Source: Struthio camelus (lineage: Eukaryota; Chordata; Aves; Struthioniformes; Struthionidae). Taken from it: DNA of 64,000 nt. The DNA is taken from contig NC_090964.1 of NCBI RefSeq assembly GCF_040807025.1, forward strand, positions 10,936,214 to 11,000,213, written 5' to 3'. Made by a program: the position numbers and the translations under genes. The notes under the pieces are model-generated. The model made no database searches, was not told the DNA's origin, and saw nothing but the letters and a program-made list of their open reading frames with translations. Positions within the stretch are counted from its first letter, which is position 1. Each line of letters opens with the position of its first letter. Positions 37,301-50,813 of this stretch are shown here, one piece after another.

Positions 37301-40300
37301 TTTGGGGGAAGTAGCTGCTGCAAAACAAGGTCTAAGTACGAGCATCACCTGGCGCTGTCAAAGACAGCAACACCAAGCTGTACAGATATCAGCTGATTTC
37401 TCATTCTGTCATGTCATACTTTGGGGCACAAAGTCGTGCAATACCTGTAAGTCATTGTGTTAGTGGTGGTGGGGGGGGGTTATTTGGCCAATTGTTGCAG
37501 TATGCAGCAAGTTGCAACGGCTGCGAAGGCAGGGCAGGTGTTTCCCTTTGCCACAGGCGAGCATGTCCCGCATGGTCCCAGCCCGGCTTCCAGGTCCTGG
37601 GCAGGGAAACAGGTGCTTTCCCGTTCTCTAACATGCAGCAAGCAAATATTCTGGTCTAGTCAGCCAGTCTTGGCATGGGACAACTGGCCCCGGTCTCGTG
37701 TAGCAGGGTGCGTGCAGGGCTGCTGGCGCCCGACCTCACTGCTCCGCAGTGCCCCAGCCCCGGCTGGGATGCCACGGCAGGTCCGGGCGCCCTGCTCCCT
37801 TGCTCCAGACCTCTGGGAAACCTCATGTCTGACCTTGGCTGTTTCCCAGCCTTCCTGTTCATCGCGCTGTGCTGGTCTCTGCGGCAGAGCCTCATTTAAA
37901 GCTGGGCTGGCCGGGGTGGGAAAGGCACCGCCATCGCTCAGCCAGGTGAGTGAGGCTTCCGGTCGCCTGTCTCCTGAGCCGATGCCTGAAGCCATCGGAC
38001 AACATGACACCATCCGCAGGGCAATCGGTGTCTAATCTAATGGAGCCGGAATCCATTAGCTAAGAACTGTGTAAAGCGGAGAAAATGCAATTAAAGCATT
38101 CCTGAGGACAGATGTCGACCTACGTAGGGGACGCTGATGTGAAGACGTTGGCAGAAGACTAATGAAAATAAATGATCTCTTTGAAACATTGCTCAGATCA
38201 ATGAGGGAGCCCAGGCCAGAGCCGCTGCGCAAGGGCGCTGGTGGCACGTCCCTCTAGGCAGCAGCCGGGACACGCGTCAAAGGTCGTGCAGCAAAACATC
38301 CCCAAAATGCCACTTCATTATTCCCAGTGATTAAAGCTCTGTGTGTACTAATGAAGCAGCCGCTGCACTTGACCATCAGCATCACCTGCAGCCCCGGGCT
38401 CTTCCCAGACCTAACTCACCCCGAGGCAGAGTACGGAGATGCTTCTTGCAGTCTAGTGACTGGACAGACTCATTTCTCTCCTTTCAAAAATTGTATAACC
38501 GTTTGTCTCCAATAACATGTATTCTGCTTAAAAAAAAAAAAAAAAACTTATGTCGCTGTGTTTTAAGCAATTCGCCTCTTTTCTTCCTTAAAGACTAAAT
38601 CAGAAGCAGTCTTTCAGGGCAGTTAGACATCACTGCTTGGGAACTAAATTCCTGAGCTCTCACCATCAATAACAGCGACTTCTTGCAGTGTCTTTGCAGT
38701 GCAGTATTTTTGGTTCTCAGACTTTCTCTGATGATTTTTCCTTTTATTTTTTCAGTTTCTCCCTGACAAGAGAAGTCTGACAAAATTTAGATCTGAGCTC
38801 ATACATCTTGCTTTTTTTTCCATCTCTTGGCACCAGGTTTAAAAGCCAGCATGTAGCCACTGCAGATGACTATCAAGCTATTCTCGCCCGCATCGGTAAA
38901 CGGCAGGCAGGTGCCCTGACTCTGCCCCTTGGCCCCACCGAGCCACTCTGGGTTTATCCAGGGATCAAGACCTTGTGAATGAGCGCTGTAATCGAGGAAG
39001 ATTCATCTTCCCATTGCAGTGTGACTAATACAAACACCTGAATAGTTCATAGCTCCAGCCCGACTTACTGCTCAGAAAATAAAAATAAAAAAATAAAAAA
39101 AAAATTAAAAAAACCCACCCCTCTGTGCCTTCAGCCACGTGCGTTGGGACCGTGGGGGAGGCGCCGGGTGCGCCGCTGGCTCGGGGAGGGCTGCAGCCCT
39201 GGCAGCGCTCAGACCCGCTGTGCTCCGACCTAGCCAACACCGCCGTTCCCCAGCGCCCTCTGCCAAGGGCCGGCGAGCTGGGACGAGCCATCTGCTCTCG
39301 CGTCTTAATCCGGCCACCCAGCTCCCTGCCAGTGCCCTCCAGCACAGGTGCTATTTGTCGCTTGCTTTAAGGTGGGATCAGAGGCCACATCGCTGGGCTC
39401 TGCTGTGCAATATTCAAGTGTCACAAGCAAAGAGTGATTTTTTTTTTTTTTTCCCCTCAAAGCTTTTCTTTAGTCTACCACCTTCTTCTTGCATTTTTTT
39501 TTTCCTTCCCTTCTAAAATGAAATGTATAAAGACTAAAGCACCAGGGAAATGGAGGGCTTGAGTCACTGTTAATGCCGATGCAAAACCAGCAGGGATGTC
39601 CCTGCTCCACAGTGAAAGACCCAGAATCAAAATTAAAGCCCTCTTTCACAGTTTGGGTGCCCAGGGCTGCCACCCCAGGGCCTGATGTTCCCCCACCTTC
39701 CAAAGCGCAAAATTAACTGGTCTCACAAAACATGGTGTTTGCAGACCCAAGGTGATAACTGATTCTGCTACTCCACGCTTCCAGCTGCAGAGGTCTCCCT
39801 GTGGCCCACCGTGATGGTGCAAGGTCACAGGTCAGTGTGGCATGCGGGCTGGATTTGGGGTTTTCTGTGGTATAACAACTAGCACATACTTGCACAGAGG
39901 CACCTCGCTCGATCTAGACGCCTACCCACACTATAAATAATAATTAAAAATATCCACTTTTCTAAGATGTTGGCAAAAGTACCGTACATCAAATGGCTGT
40001 TCTTTGGCAGAGTTTAAGTTGACAGCGAGGAGTCTATTTCAGGAAGAAAGTTGTATTTTTGGAAGTTTGATTCATTATGCCACATTGCGTTTTGATGCAG
40101 TGTGCTGTGATAACTGACACATTGCATTTCCCTGCAAGACAAATCAAAGGGTTATTTATTGCTTCACTTGGCGCTGTGAGCCAGCGCACCACCCGGATCT
40201 GATTAGGCCAGACAATACACTTTTAACACTGATTTCATCGGCAGCGAGGAAACTCTCATCCTTTTCCAGGCTTTCCTGTACAATAACTTGGGAGGCCCCC

Positions 40301-43300
40301 ATGACCTGCCCCAGCTGCGGGTGAAGCTGTGGCTCCCCTGGAAGTGCCGTCTGCCGCAGCAGCAGTGGGGCAGCCCTGGGTGCAGCTCCCCGACAGCCCC
40401 CCCTGGGCACATGCGAGTTCTGGTCCTGACTGATGCGGGGGGGGGGGTCACGCTGGTGCTCTCCCTCCCGTGATGCCGTCCCGTCTGCTCCTCCTGCAAA
40501 GCTGCGTTACACCTGCACCTAATCTACCTTTGCCCAGAAACAGCCACAGTGGCAGCAGGCTGGGTGCAAGGTTTCTCCGAGGTGGTGCAGCATAACATAC
40601 GATCGAGGACTCTAGCGGGGATAAGAGGCTGCTGTTTTATTTCCACTCCATTATGGAATTTAAATACTGTGCAACTTAATGGAGATGTTTATGGCTGTAC
40701 ATAAAGCAGCGCGTCATGCTCCCAGCACGCTGCACAGCAGGACACCAGCTCGCAGCACGCTGCAGCTGCTGCAGCCGCTGCAAGATGGGTTTGCCCACCG
40801 CGAGCCGGCTGCCGGCTAACAATTGCATGTCCGGCCGTGGCCCCCTCCCTCGCCCCGAGACGTATCGTCGGCTGCACTCGCTGGTCTTTGCTGGGATAAA
40901 GCCCCAGGAGCACCCAGCAGCCCCGCTCGGGGCTTTGCCAAGGTCCCCGCAGCAGGAACTGGGGCTGCTCATAAGGTCTAAGATTCGTTCGGAGAAGCAG
41001 AGCAGATGAGTGAAAAACCAGCTAATCGTGGCACTGCGAAGCCCGGCGTGCTGCACGCAGCAGGAAGGACTTCGTTCCTCCAGGTCCCCAGCCGTGGCCG
41101 GGGATGGCTGCAGGCCCCAGGCAGCCTCCGATGGGGCAGGGCAGCGCAGCGCAGCTCGCCAGTGCCTGCCACTCTCCAGCCCCAGCCGCCAAGGGAGGCG
41201 CCCACGGCCCGGCGCGGCGCTGGGGGAGCCGCCGAGGTGGGAGGGGGCTAGGAGCACCCCATGTGCCTCCTGCGTTCATGCCTTCCAGCCAAGAGTGGAG
41301 GACGTGGGGACCCGCTCTGCAGTGATCTGCACGTGAGCCTACAGATCTATGCATGTGCATATGACCCTGTGCATCAGGGGAGGAGAATTAGCCAGAGAGA
41401 GGTTTGCGCCGGGCTGTCGTGCAGCAAACGGTCAGGCTGCTCCGCGAAGGGCAGGGGAAGAGGGAGCAGCAGCTCCGGCGTCCGCTCACGCAACCCATCG
41501 CTGAGCCAGGGCTGCCCCAAAACCCCGAGCCGTAAGGGATAAAGCTCCCAACACCAACAGAGCAGGGAGATGCTGATGCTGTTCAGTACAACAGCTTGAC
41601 CCAATAATCCAGAAAATCTGCCTCCCTTTTCGACCACCCAGGGAATCGCTCAGGTGAGGACCTGAGCTCGGCCCGGGGACTGCTACTGCCCGGACGGCAG
41701 AGGGGAAGGAGCCTGCTTCACATCATTAACTAATGCCAGCTAATTAGGCAGGTGTTGGTGTGTAGCAGCTCATTTCTTGGCAATTACCTGCCTTCTTTTT
41801 TTCTCATTCTTCACACAAAGCATCAAGCGAGACAAACGTTAATCTGCCGGGTCAGGCAGGAGATGGGCTCGGGCCGTGCGAGCCGGGACGGAGGCTGAGC
41901 CCCAGCTGCCCGGCGGCACCGCTACGGCCTGACCGGGGCAGGGAGGGTGCAGAAGGGGGGGCCCAGGGGACCTGCCGGGCTGGGGCTTGCACCCTGCCAT
42001 TCATGACCCTGCTTTAGAGCTCGACTTATTTCTTTACAGTGCCAGTATAGTCCTGGCCAGGCTCCTCGTCAAGACCGGCTGGATTAATTGAGCGACAGAA
42101 GGCAAATAGACTTCACCCGTTTTAAGCACCCATTCAGCTCCTTTTTCTTAACAGCGACAGCTGCTGTCAGCATACCAAAATGGAGCTTTTGTACATGCTC
42201 TTTAGCATTAAACTACCTAAGAAAAAGAGAAGAAACAGGAACTGGTAGAAGAGTCACATTGAATTATTTCTAAATATTATTGTTTGAGCAGTGTTTGCAT
42301 TTAACATGCTGGCCATACTCTTTCATTTATTCAATTAAACAATTAATTACACACCTCAAGCACAGTAACTCTGCCGTGTTTTCCCTCTGCTCAGCAGCAT
42401 CCCCACACGTACACACAACACGCACATTCGACTGACAATTTGCACCTGTATTGACAGTTCCACACCGTGAACACTTCCAAGGTTACCTATTCCTCCGGGT
42501 GATGTGAAGGGATTTCTGCCTGCCTAAACAACATCTGGCCTGTCAGGCTAACTGATGGACCTCTCTGTCCAGAAAAGACACAAGCTGCAAAAGTTAAGCA
42601 AGGTTTTTCCCCTAACAAAACATCAATAGCAAGACACAACCGTAGCTTAGTCCCACTGTTGCTGCCACCTCTGCCAAAGGAGCAAAGATTCTCATTTTAG
42701 CTTACACACTATTTAATAAAACATTAATGCATTATTTCAAACCTTGCCCGTGCTTAAACTATTCATTACCTGGTAACTGTTACCCTTGCTAAGTGGCATT
42801 TTTCATCAGAACACCTGGAATAAACCCACACAGATAAGCCACAGCAGAATTAGTGTTTCTTTTTACTTAGGTATTTAGGCATCTCTTTATTGCCGTCTTC
42901 AAATACGGTTCAATAAATACAAAATTAACAAAAATGTCAATACATCTTGATTATTATTTATTAATATCCCAAATCATGGTGATTCCCTGGAGATGTCTGA
43001 CTACAGTTGAAACATGAAATGTGCACAGTGTCCCTTGTGATCTTATACTACATTTGTTTCAAGCTTATAAAAATATATATTGACTTTTGAAGTATGTATT
43101 TACAGTATATAACTTGTGGTTAATGAATATCAAAAAGCATCTAGAGATGAACCAACCTGATTCCACTTTTGGTTTTATGTGAAAGAGAGAATGTTATAGT
43201 GTGTGTCAGCTGGCAAGAAGCCATGTGCTGTTTGCACCAAGCATCTTTGCAGTCCAGCTCCTTGCGATGTCACTTCAGGCTGTGTCCACAGTTTTCCTAG

Positions 43301-43360
43301 ATTCTGGCTCCAATGAACACGATCCTTGCTTCTACTCTAATGTTTCCTCGGGTCTTTGGC
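37301..43360. other. Intergenic DNA, centre
   Basis: No gene recognised. Present are poly(A) runs at 38,530–38,546 and 39,083–39,114, a poly(T) run at 39,438–39,452, a CTCF-like motif at 39,251–39,266, smaller CpG-rich stretches near 39,140–39,310 and 40,700–41,250, and AT-rich homeodomain-type clusters at 41,715–41,800 and 42,330–42,360. Confidence 0.55.
39251..39266 (-). promoter_or_regulatory. CTCF-like site
   Basis: The minus strand reads GGCAGAGGGCGCTG, a close fit to the CTCF core as I remember it (AG(A/G)GGGCGCTG preceded by G and C). Single-motif evidence only. It lies in the long CDCA8–EPHA10 intergenic region. Confidence 0.4.
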
Positions 43361-43490
43361 CATTCCCAGGGCTGAGAGACACTTCCCTGGGCCGGGCATT
43401 GCCAGACACCAACATGCTACAGCAGCGTGCAAGCGAGTAGGGATAAGCTAGTGCCTGGCCCAGGGAAGTGTCTCCCAGTCCTGGGAACGG
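43361..43490. repeat. Long imperfect inverted repeat (hairpin)
   Basis: The left arm (about 43,361–43,400, containing GAGACACTTCCCTGGGCC) and right arm (about 43,451–43,490, containing GGCCCAGGGAAGTGTCTC) are near-exact reverse complements over about 40 bp with a few mismatches, separated by about 50 bp. The RNA from either strand would form a long stem. It may be an inverted duplication, a degenerate palindromic repeat or a hairpin RNA source. No family is recognised. Confidence 0.8.
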
Positions 43491-46400
43491 CTTGTGCCAC
43501 GATACTGCACAGAGCTGCCGTGCCACAAGGACCTGTTCTTCTGACCGCAAGGAAAACGGGATACTGCACAGCAGGAAGGATTCAGACAAAGTACATTAGA
43601 AAGCTATTGGGAAAGGGCACTTTCTTGCCAGAGTCTCCCCTGGCAGAAGCAAGAATTACAGTAATCAGAAATATTCTCTAGCACAGGCAAAGCCAGACAC
43701 CTGAGGAGAAGTTGTGCTGTGCCTTTTTTCATTGGCAGAGTTGAACAGCTAACGGAGACACACTCGTTAGGAATACGAAGAAAAGCCCAGAAACATGAGG
43801 CGTTCTGCTAGTGCAGCTAGAGAACAAAACGCACTGGGTCAAATGCAGCAGCCGGCACAGTCTGAGGAAAGTCAAGACCCCAAAGACCTTGCCTGCGTGG
43901 GGCTGATGCTCCCTGTGATCCTGGAGAAGGGCACTTAGACACCCGACGCCAGAGCACAAACTCTAGGAACCTCTTGCAAGAACAGAGCAGAAACCTGAAG
44001 ACGCAACCTAAACACATGAAAACCCAACGTCCAGAATAATAGCCAGGCAACGAGCAGACGGTTCTGTTCTGTGCACATTCATGCTCAGCCCTCTGCTGAG
44101 ACCTAAAGTTTATCCTTTCTTGAGATGGAAGAATTAAGCCCCCTCCAATAGCATCGCAGTGCATTAGCAGCATGCTGATAACAGCTTTGCCCTTCAAGTG
44201 CTTGTTGCACTGGTACTTTTGTTAAGATACCAATTATCTCCCCAAAAAAGAAAATCTTGTCAGTTGTTAACAGATCGAGTTAGAGGAAACCAACGGGGCT
44301 TTGTTCAAATGTAAATAGGGAAGCTGGATGCTGGGAAGGCAGGAACATCCTCAAAGAGAATAGTCCTTGCTGGAAGCCCTTGGGAGGGATGTGTGGGACA
44401 GAAGCTGCAAAGGCTGATAAGCCTCTGGGAAGGGCTGTGGTGGCTGCTCGCTGCCAGCTCTACACAGCCTGCAAGGTCAGAGAGTGTCTTCAAGTTGCTC
44501 TGAAAATTAAGGCTGCTAGAGCAAAAGCATCTGTCGGGGCAGTGCCCCTCCTAGAAGGGCCTATTCTGGAGGCACGGTGGTGAGGCACATTCAGCCAGGA
44601 ACACGCGCCAGCTCAGGGCGTGCTGCCAGCCTCGCAGAAACCTACTCCAGTGTCACTCCTCTCCTGGGGATTTTAATGCCACTCTTCCCAGCGCTGGTAG
44701 CTGCTGGCCCATGCCCCTCAACAGAGGGGTCAGCAGCATCTGGGAGGCTGCTGCAGGCATCCGGCAGCACCTTCACGCTGCCCTCTGCAACGCTGTCTCT
44801 GATGACGAGAGGCTGGATGCCTGGTTCATGTCACTGTCACTGCCAGACACCTTAGGGAGGAAAAGCACCCAACTTCTGGCTGATGGAAAGCTGTGCTGGT
44901 GAGATAGAGGGCCACTGCGCTGTATTTTCAAAGGACGTAAGATGGAAAGAGTGTCCTGCTTCACAGCTGCAAGGCACCAGTGGCCAGCAGGACAAGCTAA
45001 GGGATCTCTGGTTATTTACAGCGAGCTTCTCCTGCATGCAGTACGCTCAACAAGCCTATCTGCACATGAGCTCGAGTACATTCAGCTGCTCTGTTCCTTG
45101 AATTCATAACTTGCCTAAACTCTGTGTGCACATCTGAAATCTAATCTCCTTGTAACTCTATTTATAGGCTTCAGCAAAGCCTGCAGATTACAAAAAAACC
45201 CTCATTCTTTATTCTTCTCTAAACATGTCAAATAACACTAATGCTCCTGTGCAGAAGGTTAGTGTGCTCCGGCAAAGGGTACTGAGCCCTTAATAGCATC
45301 AGTGTGATTAGGGCTTTCCCATAGCTAATGGAAGAGGAAGGAATTTTGCACTTTGTCAAAGGCTGGATGGGCAAGAGAATAAAATTGTTTTGAGATGTTT
45401 CCCTCGGTCGAGCAGCTGCAAAACAGTGTTGCTAATTAATTTAATTATAAGGCAGTGAATACTTCCCCAAAGAGGAGGTGCTGATGGGATGCAAGTTAAT
45501 TTTAAAAACGTAATGACAACCTATAAATTAATCTGTTCATCTTGTTTATTATCCTCAGTGTTGATGAGGAGCCCAATTAAAGGTCTTTATTTTTCCAACA
45601 AGCTAGGCTAGAGATATGGTTCCATTATGTACTCTTTTCCTAGGAGAAAAAGGTGCAACTCTAGTTGAGACTAGGAAAGCAAATGCACCTTATTTCTGCT
45701 AAGTTAGAACACAATCCCATCCACAAAATTATACTGTCTAAAAGAAACAGCTTTCTGAAATGCTACATCTGAGTCTGCCACCACAGCAAGTCAGAAAAGT
45801 AATTAAACACCGAGGTTTCTTTTGGGAACAGCTGGAGACACTCACATGAAGAAACGGTGCACTCAATTCTGATTATATTAGAGAATACAGTGCAGGAGTC
45901 TAATTCAGTGGGGGAAACACTTAAGAAATTATTGAAAAATGGTCTCACTTTTAATTGGAGTACTCTAGCATAGAGAGAACATTTTATAAGGGAAAAAACC
46001 AAATAGAACAGAAGGCAATAGGGCTTTATTAATTTTATATTAATTCTGTTTAGAGGTTAACTGTTATGAAAAGGACAATGACAAATGAAGAATCTGCACT
46101 TGTATGGCCATGCCAACTTCCAAATGTACTTACTGCTCCCTGCAAAGCCACCAGTCACCGGAGCCCTACGAGAAATTGCCATGAATATAGATGAACTGTG
46201 TTGAGGCTTTTTCTCTTTCCAGCTAGGCAATGTTCAGACAGATTAAGGAACAAATCCTTGGCTAATTTAAAGTGTCACAGTTCTGTTGAAGTCAGTATAG
46301 CAACAGCACTCTGCACCAGCCAGACGGCCCCTTCTCACTTCAGTAACTTTGGAGACAGGGTCTATTCTGAGCAGTTCAAGAGAAACGTCACTTAGCCCAT

Positions 46401-49326
46401 CTCTCCTGAAGCTACGTGTGGATCAGGGTCACTGCCACCCCCAAGGCTGAGATATTAGGGAAGACTTCCCACCCTCTAGCCATCACCTACCTCCTACTGC
46501 TCCCATTCACCATCCTCGTGATCCCTGCATTTGCAACTGTGCCTCTTCCTCCCCACTCTGCGTTCACATAACACGTTTCATCAGCCAAGTGGCTCACAAA
46601 GAACTATTCCTTGCCCACAAACCTCCATCACAGTCACTCCTACACGCAAAGGTTGAGACATTTCATAATTAAATTAGATTTCTCCTTCATCTCCTTAACT
46701 TCACCTCCTTCTCCATGAACAACGCCCTGTTGCCTCTGCAGGGGCTGGAGAGAAAATGCATCAGAGCTTACCAAGTCAGTCTGTCACTTTTGTCAATGTT
46801 TCCTTCAGCTGTAAGGCTTTTAAACGACCTAAAAATACAGGAACGTTCCTTGGAATAATATTTAATCTGTTAGAAAGGGAAATTCACATTCTAGTCTAGT
46901 TTTTATTGAAAATTCATTAATCTTCTATGAGGCAGTATATGCTCTCTCTTCATCTGATCTCCTTTACCAGGCATCTAATTAACCCACACAGCCTTTATCA
47001 CTGCACAAATACAAGCAGCGCCCAGCCCAAGACAGCCTTGCTGCTAAACATTCGTCCTCCAGCTGGTTCTAAGAGAAGCCCCTGGAAAGAGCCACAGTCG
47101 CTGAGGCCTGCACCAGCAATCCCTCAAACCACCTCAACAGGTTATACTCTCATTCAGCCAGAATGATATCCAGCTGCTATTTAAAGAGTCCAAGCGACTG
47201 GAGAATTTAACACCTCCCCTGTGATCTATTCAGTGCTTGACTACCATCACTATTTCTGCAATTTAGTTCCTCTTTGCTGACTTCAATTCCCCCCCACAGG
47301 ATCTTGAAATACTAAGAGAGCCCTCAACCATCTTACACATTACAGATCTCCTGCTAACATTTTTTGCACTGAACAGGCTGAGTTATCATTACCAGGCTCA
47401 TTACCAGGGGTGTTTTCCAGACCCTGAAGCACACTGTTCCCTTGTCACTGAACCCTGGATTTTCCAGCACACCACATGCACCAAACCAGACGCAGTCCTT
47501 GCAGCAGCAATCCCCTCAGAGTGGTTCCTAGCACCCAGAACAGAGGAGGCTCCTGGAAACGATCACAGCAAACAGGACAAAAGCAGGGAAACGTGGAAGA
47601 GGTGATCAGGAATCAAGTTGGTTCAACTCCCTACCTAGAGAACTAGAATATACTTTCTCTATAGATAAAATGTAAACATAAAGAGCAAACAAATTGCACT
47701 TGATCCTTGGGATCTGGCGTTTCTACCAAATAAAGGTTTCGGTTCATAATTATTACTCTTCTGGGTATGAAACAGCAGGATGTAGGTTGACTAACTGGAC
47801 TGGACAAAGGTGAAATTTGAAGACAAATAACTTCCTTTAAAAAAAACTAACCAAGTGACATGGGGAATGCTGCCTAAACTGAGCAAGTGGCAGGAAGGAG
47901 AGAGTTTGTTTACCTCAGGGAGAAGCAAACTCCTCAGAGCGCACCCAGAACTCATTTCTGAAAGGCATGCTCATCTCGGCTTGCTCTGTCTGGTTTTGTA
48001 GCATAAACAGCAGGCCCAGTTCTCCACAGGGGCAAGATTTCTTATCGCTAGCTTTGCACACAGTTGTGCTGTGCTTATTCACATTGCTCTTCGTGTTTAT
48101 TACTGGGAGTTCTGAAACCTGCAAAGAAAGAAGGCAGCTTTCTCAAAGTCAGCCTGCACCACCTGAACAGCAGGGATTTGAGATCTACTGAGGAGCATTT
48201 ATGGTATTTCACCTTGACATTGCCTGGAAACGTCAACATAAGGCAGAAAATTTATAAACAAACATTAGCTGGGACCTCCTTGATACCACTTATTGGTGAA
48301 GTTCAGACAAAAAGTTCTGATCTCTTATGCAATCAAGTTAACATATCTGTATAACGTGAAAGCGTGTCGGTCTTCGACACTTCTGAATCTAAACTGGTCA
48401 CAGCAGCCAAGCCAGGTGAGTTGAGGGCTCAGTTTTACTCAGGTGCATGTCAGCTTAAAAAAAACAATCACCACAAACAAGGCTTTACTAAACTGAAGTT
48501 GGATCCCTAAAATGTCTTGTTCCACAAGGGCCACCAGACCAGACACAGACATTAACGCATATGACGAGCCTCTTCGCTTAGTTGCTCTATTAGAGCAGAA
48601 GTTACACCTGGGCAGTATGTAGGTGCCATGCCAGCCCTGCAAAGAGGCTGAGGAGCTAGGGTCCTTCTTTTAGTTGTGATTTAGATCTTTATCCCCGTGG
48701 TGCAGCCTAATAGGAATATCTGGCTCAAAATGCAAACAAATTTCTAACTGCACTGTGAATAGCATTCATTCCCTTTGTAAGTCTTTGTCTTTCATCATCA
48801 AAAAATCACTTGTAATACTTACAGATGATAATAAAAAGCCTACAAAAATCTGTACAAGGCTGCAAAGACTCCTTTAATTAACTTCAGTCATGGATCAGGC
48901 CTGAATCAATGGAAAAAAAAGTGTGCAAGGGATGCAGTGCTAAGTTACGACTTGCAACAAAATAAAGTGCTGTTGTGCCCTGATTTGCCCAGACTCCATG
49001 GTAGCATTTCAGGGATCCCATGGATGCAATAGTCAGTTCTGCCCAAATCCCAGCGTTTGGCCAGTATGTGCTGTCCCAGCATCACAGGCCCTGAAGCAGC
49101 CTCAAATAATCAGACAGCTTGGAGCGCTCTCTACTGCAAGAATTACATATGCTGTGGGGCACGCTGGCACTACAGCTTCTCACACACAGCCCTTCACAGG
49201 GCTGTTGATCAGTGATGCAAAACTGACATATTCTGCAACGGCTGAGGACGATACTCCAACCAGCCTTTTCCTTCCCCGTTCTCGGCAGGGTGCTGGGCAG
49301 TCTGCCTACTGGAGGAGAAAGTGAAA
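43491..49326. other. Intergenic DNA, right part
   Basis: No gene recognised. An AT-rich block at 45,430–45,600 with repeated TAATTA/TTAATT sites looks like a candidate conserved noncoding element. A GGTTCAACTCC sequence near 47,620 resembles a tRNA B box but has no tRNA around it. Confidence 0.55.
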
Positions 49327-49500
49327 GTTACTCACCTGCAGCTGAAGTGGTTCTTCGAGTGGCTATGGGCACAGTCATGCAGGGAACACCGAACAGCCAT
49401 GCTTGCTGTCTCTCTAACCCTAAACCAATTCCAAGGTTTTCATCCTGTTTCTAGCTGAAGTGGGAGGTTCTTTTCTGCCGGTGTGGTTTGAATTAGTTCC
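49327..49500. repeat. Probable remnant of a reptile-type interspersed repeat
   Basis: The segment contains GTTACTCACCTGCAG, then GTGGTTCTTCGAGTGGCTATGG, close to a core I recall as abundant in turtle, crocodilian and squamate genomes (GTTACTCACCT…GGTTCTTCGAG…). I do not recall its formal family name and its ends are not defined here. Identification rests on memory of that core. Confidence 0.45.
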
Positions 49501-50813
49501 ATTTATAAACCCTTTTTCCCCTGTAAAAATTTCCAAACCTATAGAGGGAAGAACATTCGCTCATTTACTGCTCCAAAGTAGGGTGGACCCTTCTAAGTGG
49601 GATGCTCTAACTTAGCTAACACCAGGAAGCTTTCCCAGGCTCTGGCTCCCACCTGCCTTGCTCAGCCCACAGCCGTGAGAGCGCACTGATGCTCTGCCCT
49701 CTTTGCTCAGCCTCGAACCCACCTAGTTCTGATGGATAGAGCCTGGGCATCAGTTGTTGTCTTTACCTGAAACTACCCTGTTACTCAGCATTTACCTGGC
49801 CATGGTCTATTTGTGTACTGTTGTCCTGATCCACAGGATCTGTGGGGCTTTCCCATAAGGCTGAGCATCGCGATAAGATTGCAAAGTGAGCACTATTGCT
49901 GGAGAACTTTACAGTGGTCTGTGTCAGTGCAAAGGGCGATCAGATCCCTCCACTCTTCCAGGCTCAAGACAAAATTATGGTGTCAGGACCAGCACAGAAA
50001 GTACAGAAAGTAGTGGAGGCGAAGAACACTAGCATGGTGGCAGCCCAAAGGGTCCAGCTGCTTCCCTTCTCCCCACTGTAGCTCTCTTAGTCAAAGCTTT
50101 TGATTTTTTTCCCCCCTGAAATCATCTTGTCAAAAGACCATTTATCACTGCTTGCTCTGCATTTTGGTGGAGAACGTTTGTTTTTGTTCACCAACAGTGG
50201 TGTCAAGACTCAATGAGGTAACTCTTGGAGTGGAAGGGACATGGCTGGGAAGGAGTTCCCTTTCAGCATACCAGATGGGCAAAGTCACCTTCCAGAAGTT
50301 GGGTGCTGGATGTAAGCTGTGCTCCAGTCTCTAAAAATAAAAGCAATCAAAATTCCTTGTGGGGTCAGTAGAACATGTCAGCTTGTATGAAAAGTACCCA
50401 TGGATTACACCAGTAGGACGCTAAATACTAAAATGCTGTCAGTTCTGGATTAAAACAGTGCATGAATGTCCATCCACCCTGTTAACTTAAGTACCATATG
50501 AAATGGCATCATTATAGTTTGACTCATCTTACAAAACACTGCTAGGGAAAACCACATCCACCCAGACACACTGCATTACCGCACATGTCCCAGGAATACT
50601 TGGCCTCCCTGGCATAGGGGAAGGGCAGCCCTGCTCTCTTGCCACATGGAATGACTTGTTTGGCAGCAGCCCAGTGTTTCCTACATCCCATCTGCTCAAC
50701 TGCTCTCAGCAAGATTTCAGAGATTTGGTCCAGTCTGGGGCCAGTACACAGCTGGCTGTCTCCTCCCCAGGGAGTGTTAAGTGAGTGCTCTGCACAGTCT
50801 GTTTGGGGTTGCT
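49501..50813. other. Region past the EPHA10 stop codon; probable 3' UTR
   Basis: The EPHA10 terminal exon should continue leftward from the stop at 50,814. No AATAAA is seen on the minus strand within this interval, so the 3' end is not placed; a variant ATTAAA lies near 48,873. No other gene is seen. Confidence 0.45.

Noticed and set aside
47600-47640. tRNA-like B box (GGTTCAACTCC)
   Set aside because: No A box at the right distance and no acceptor stem pairing around it.
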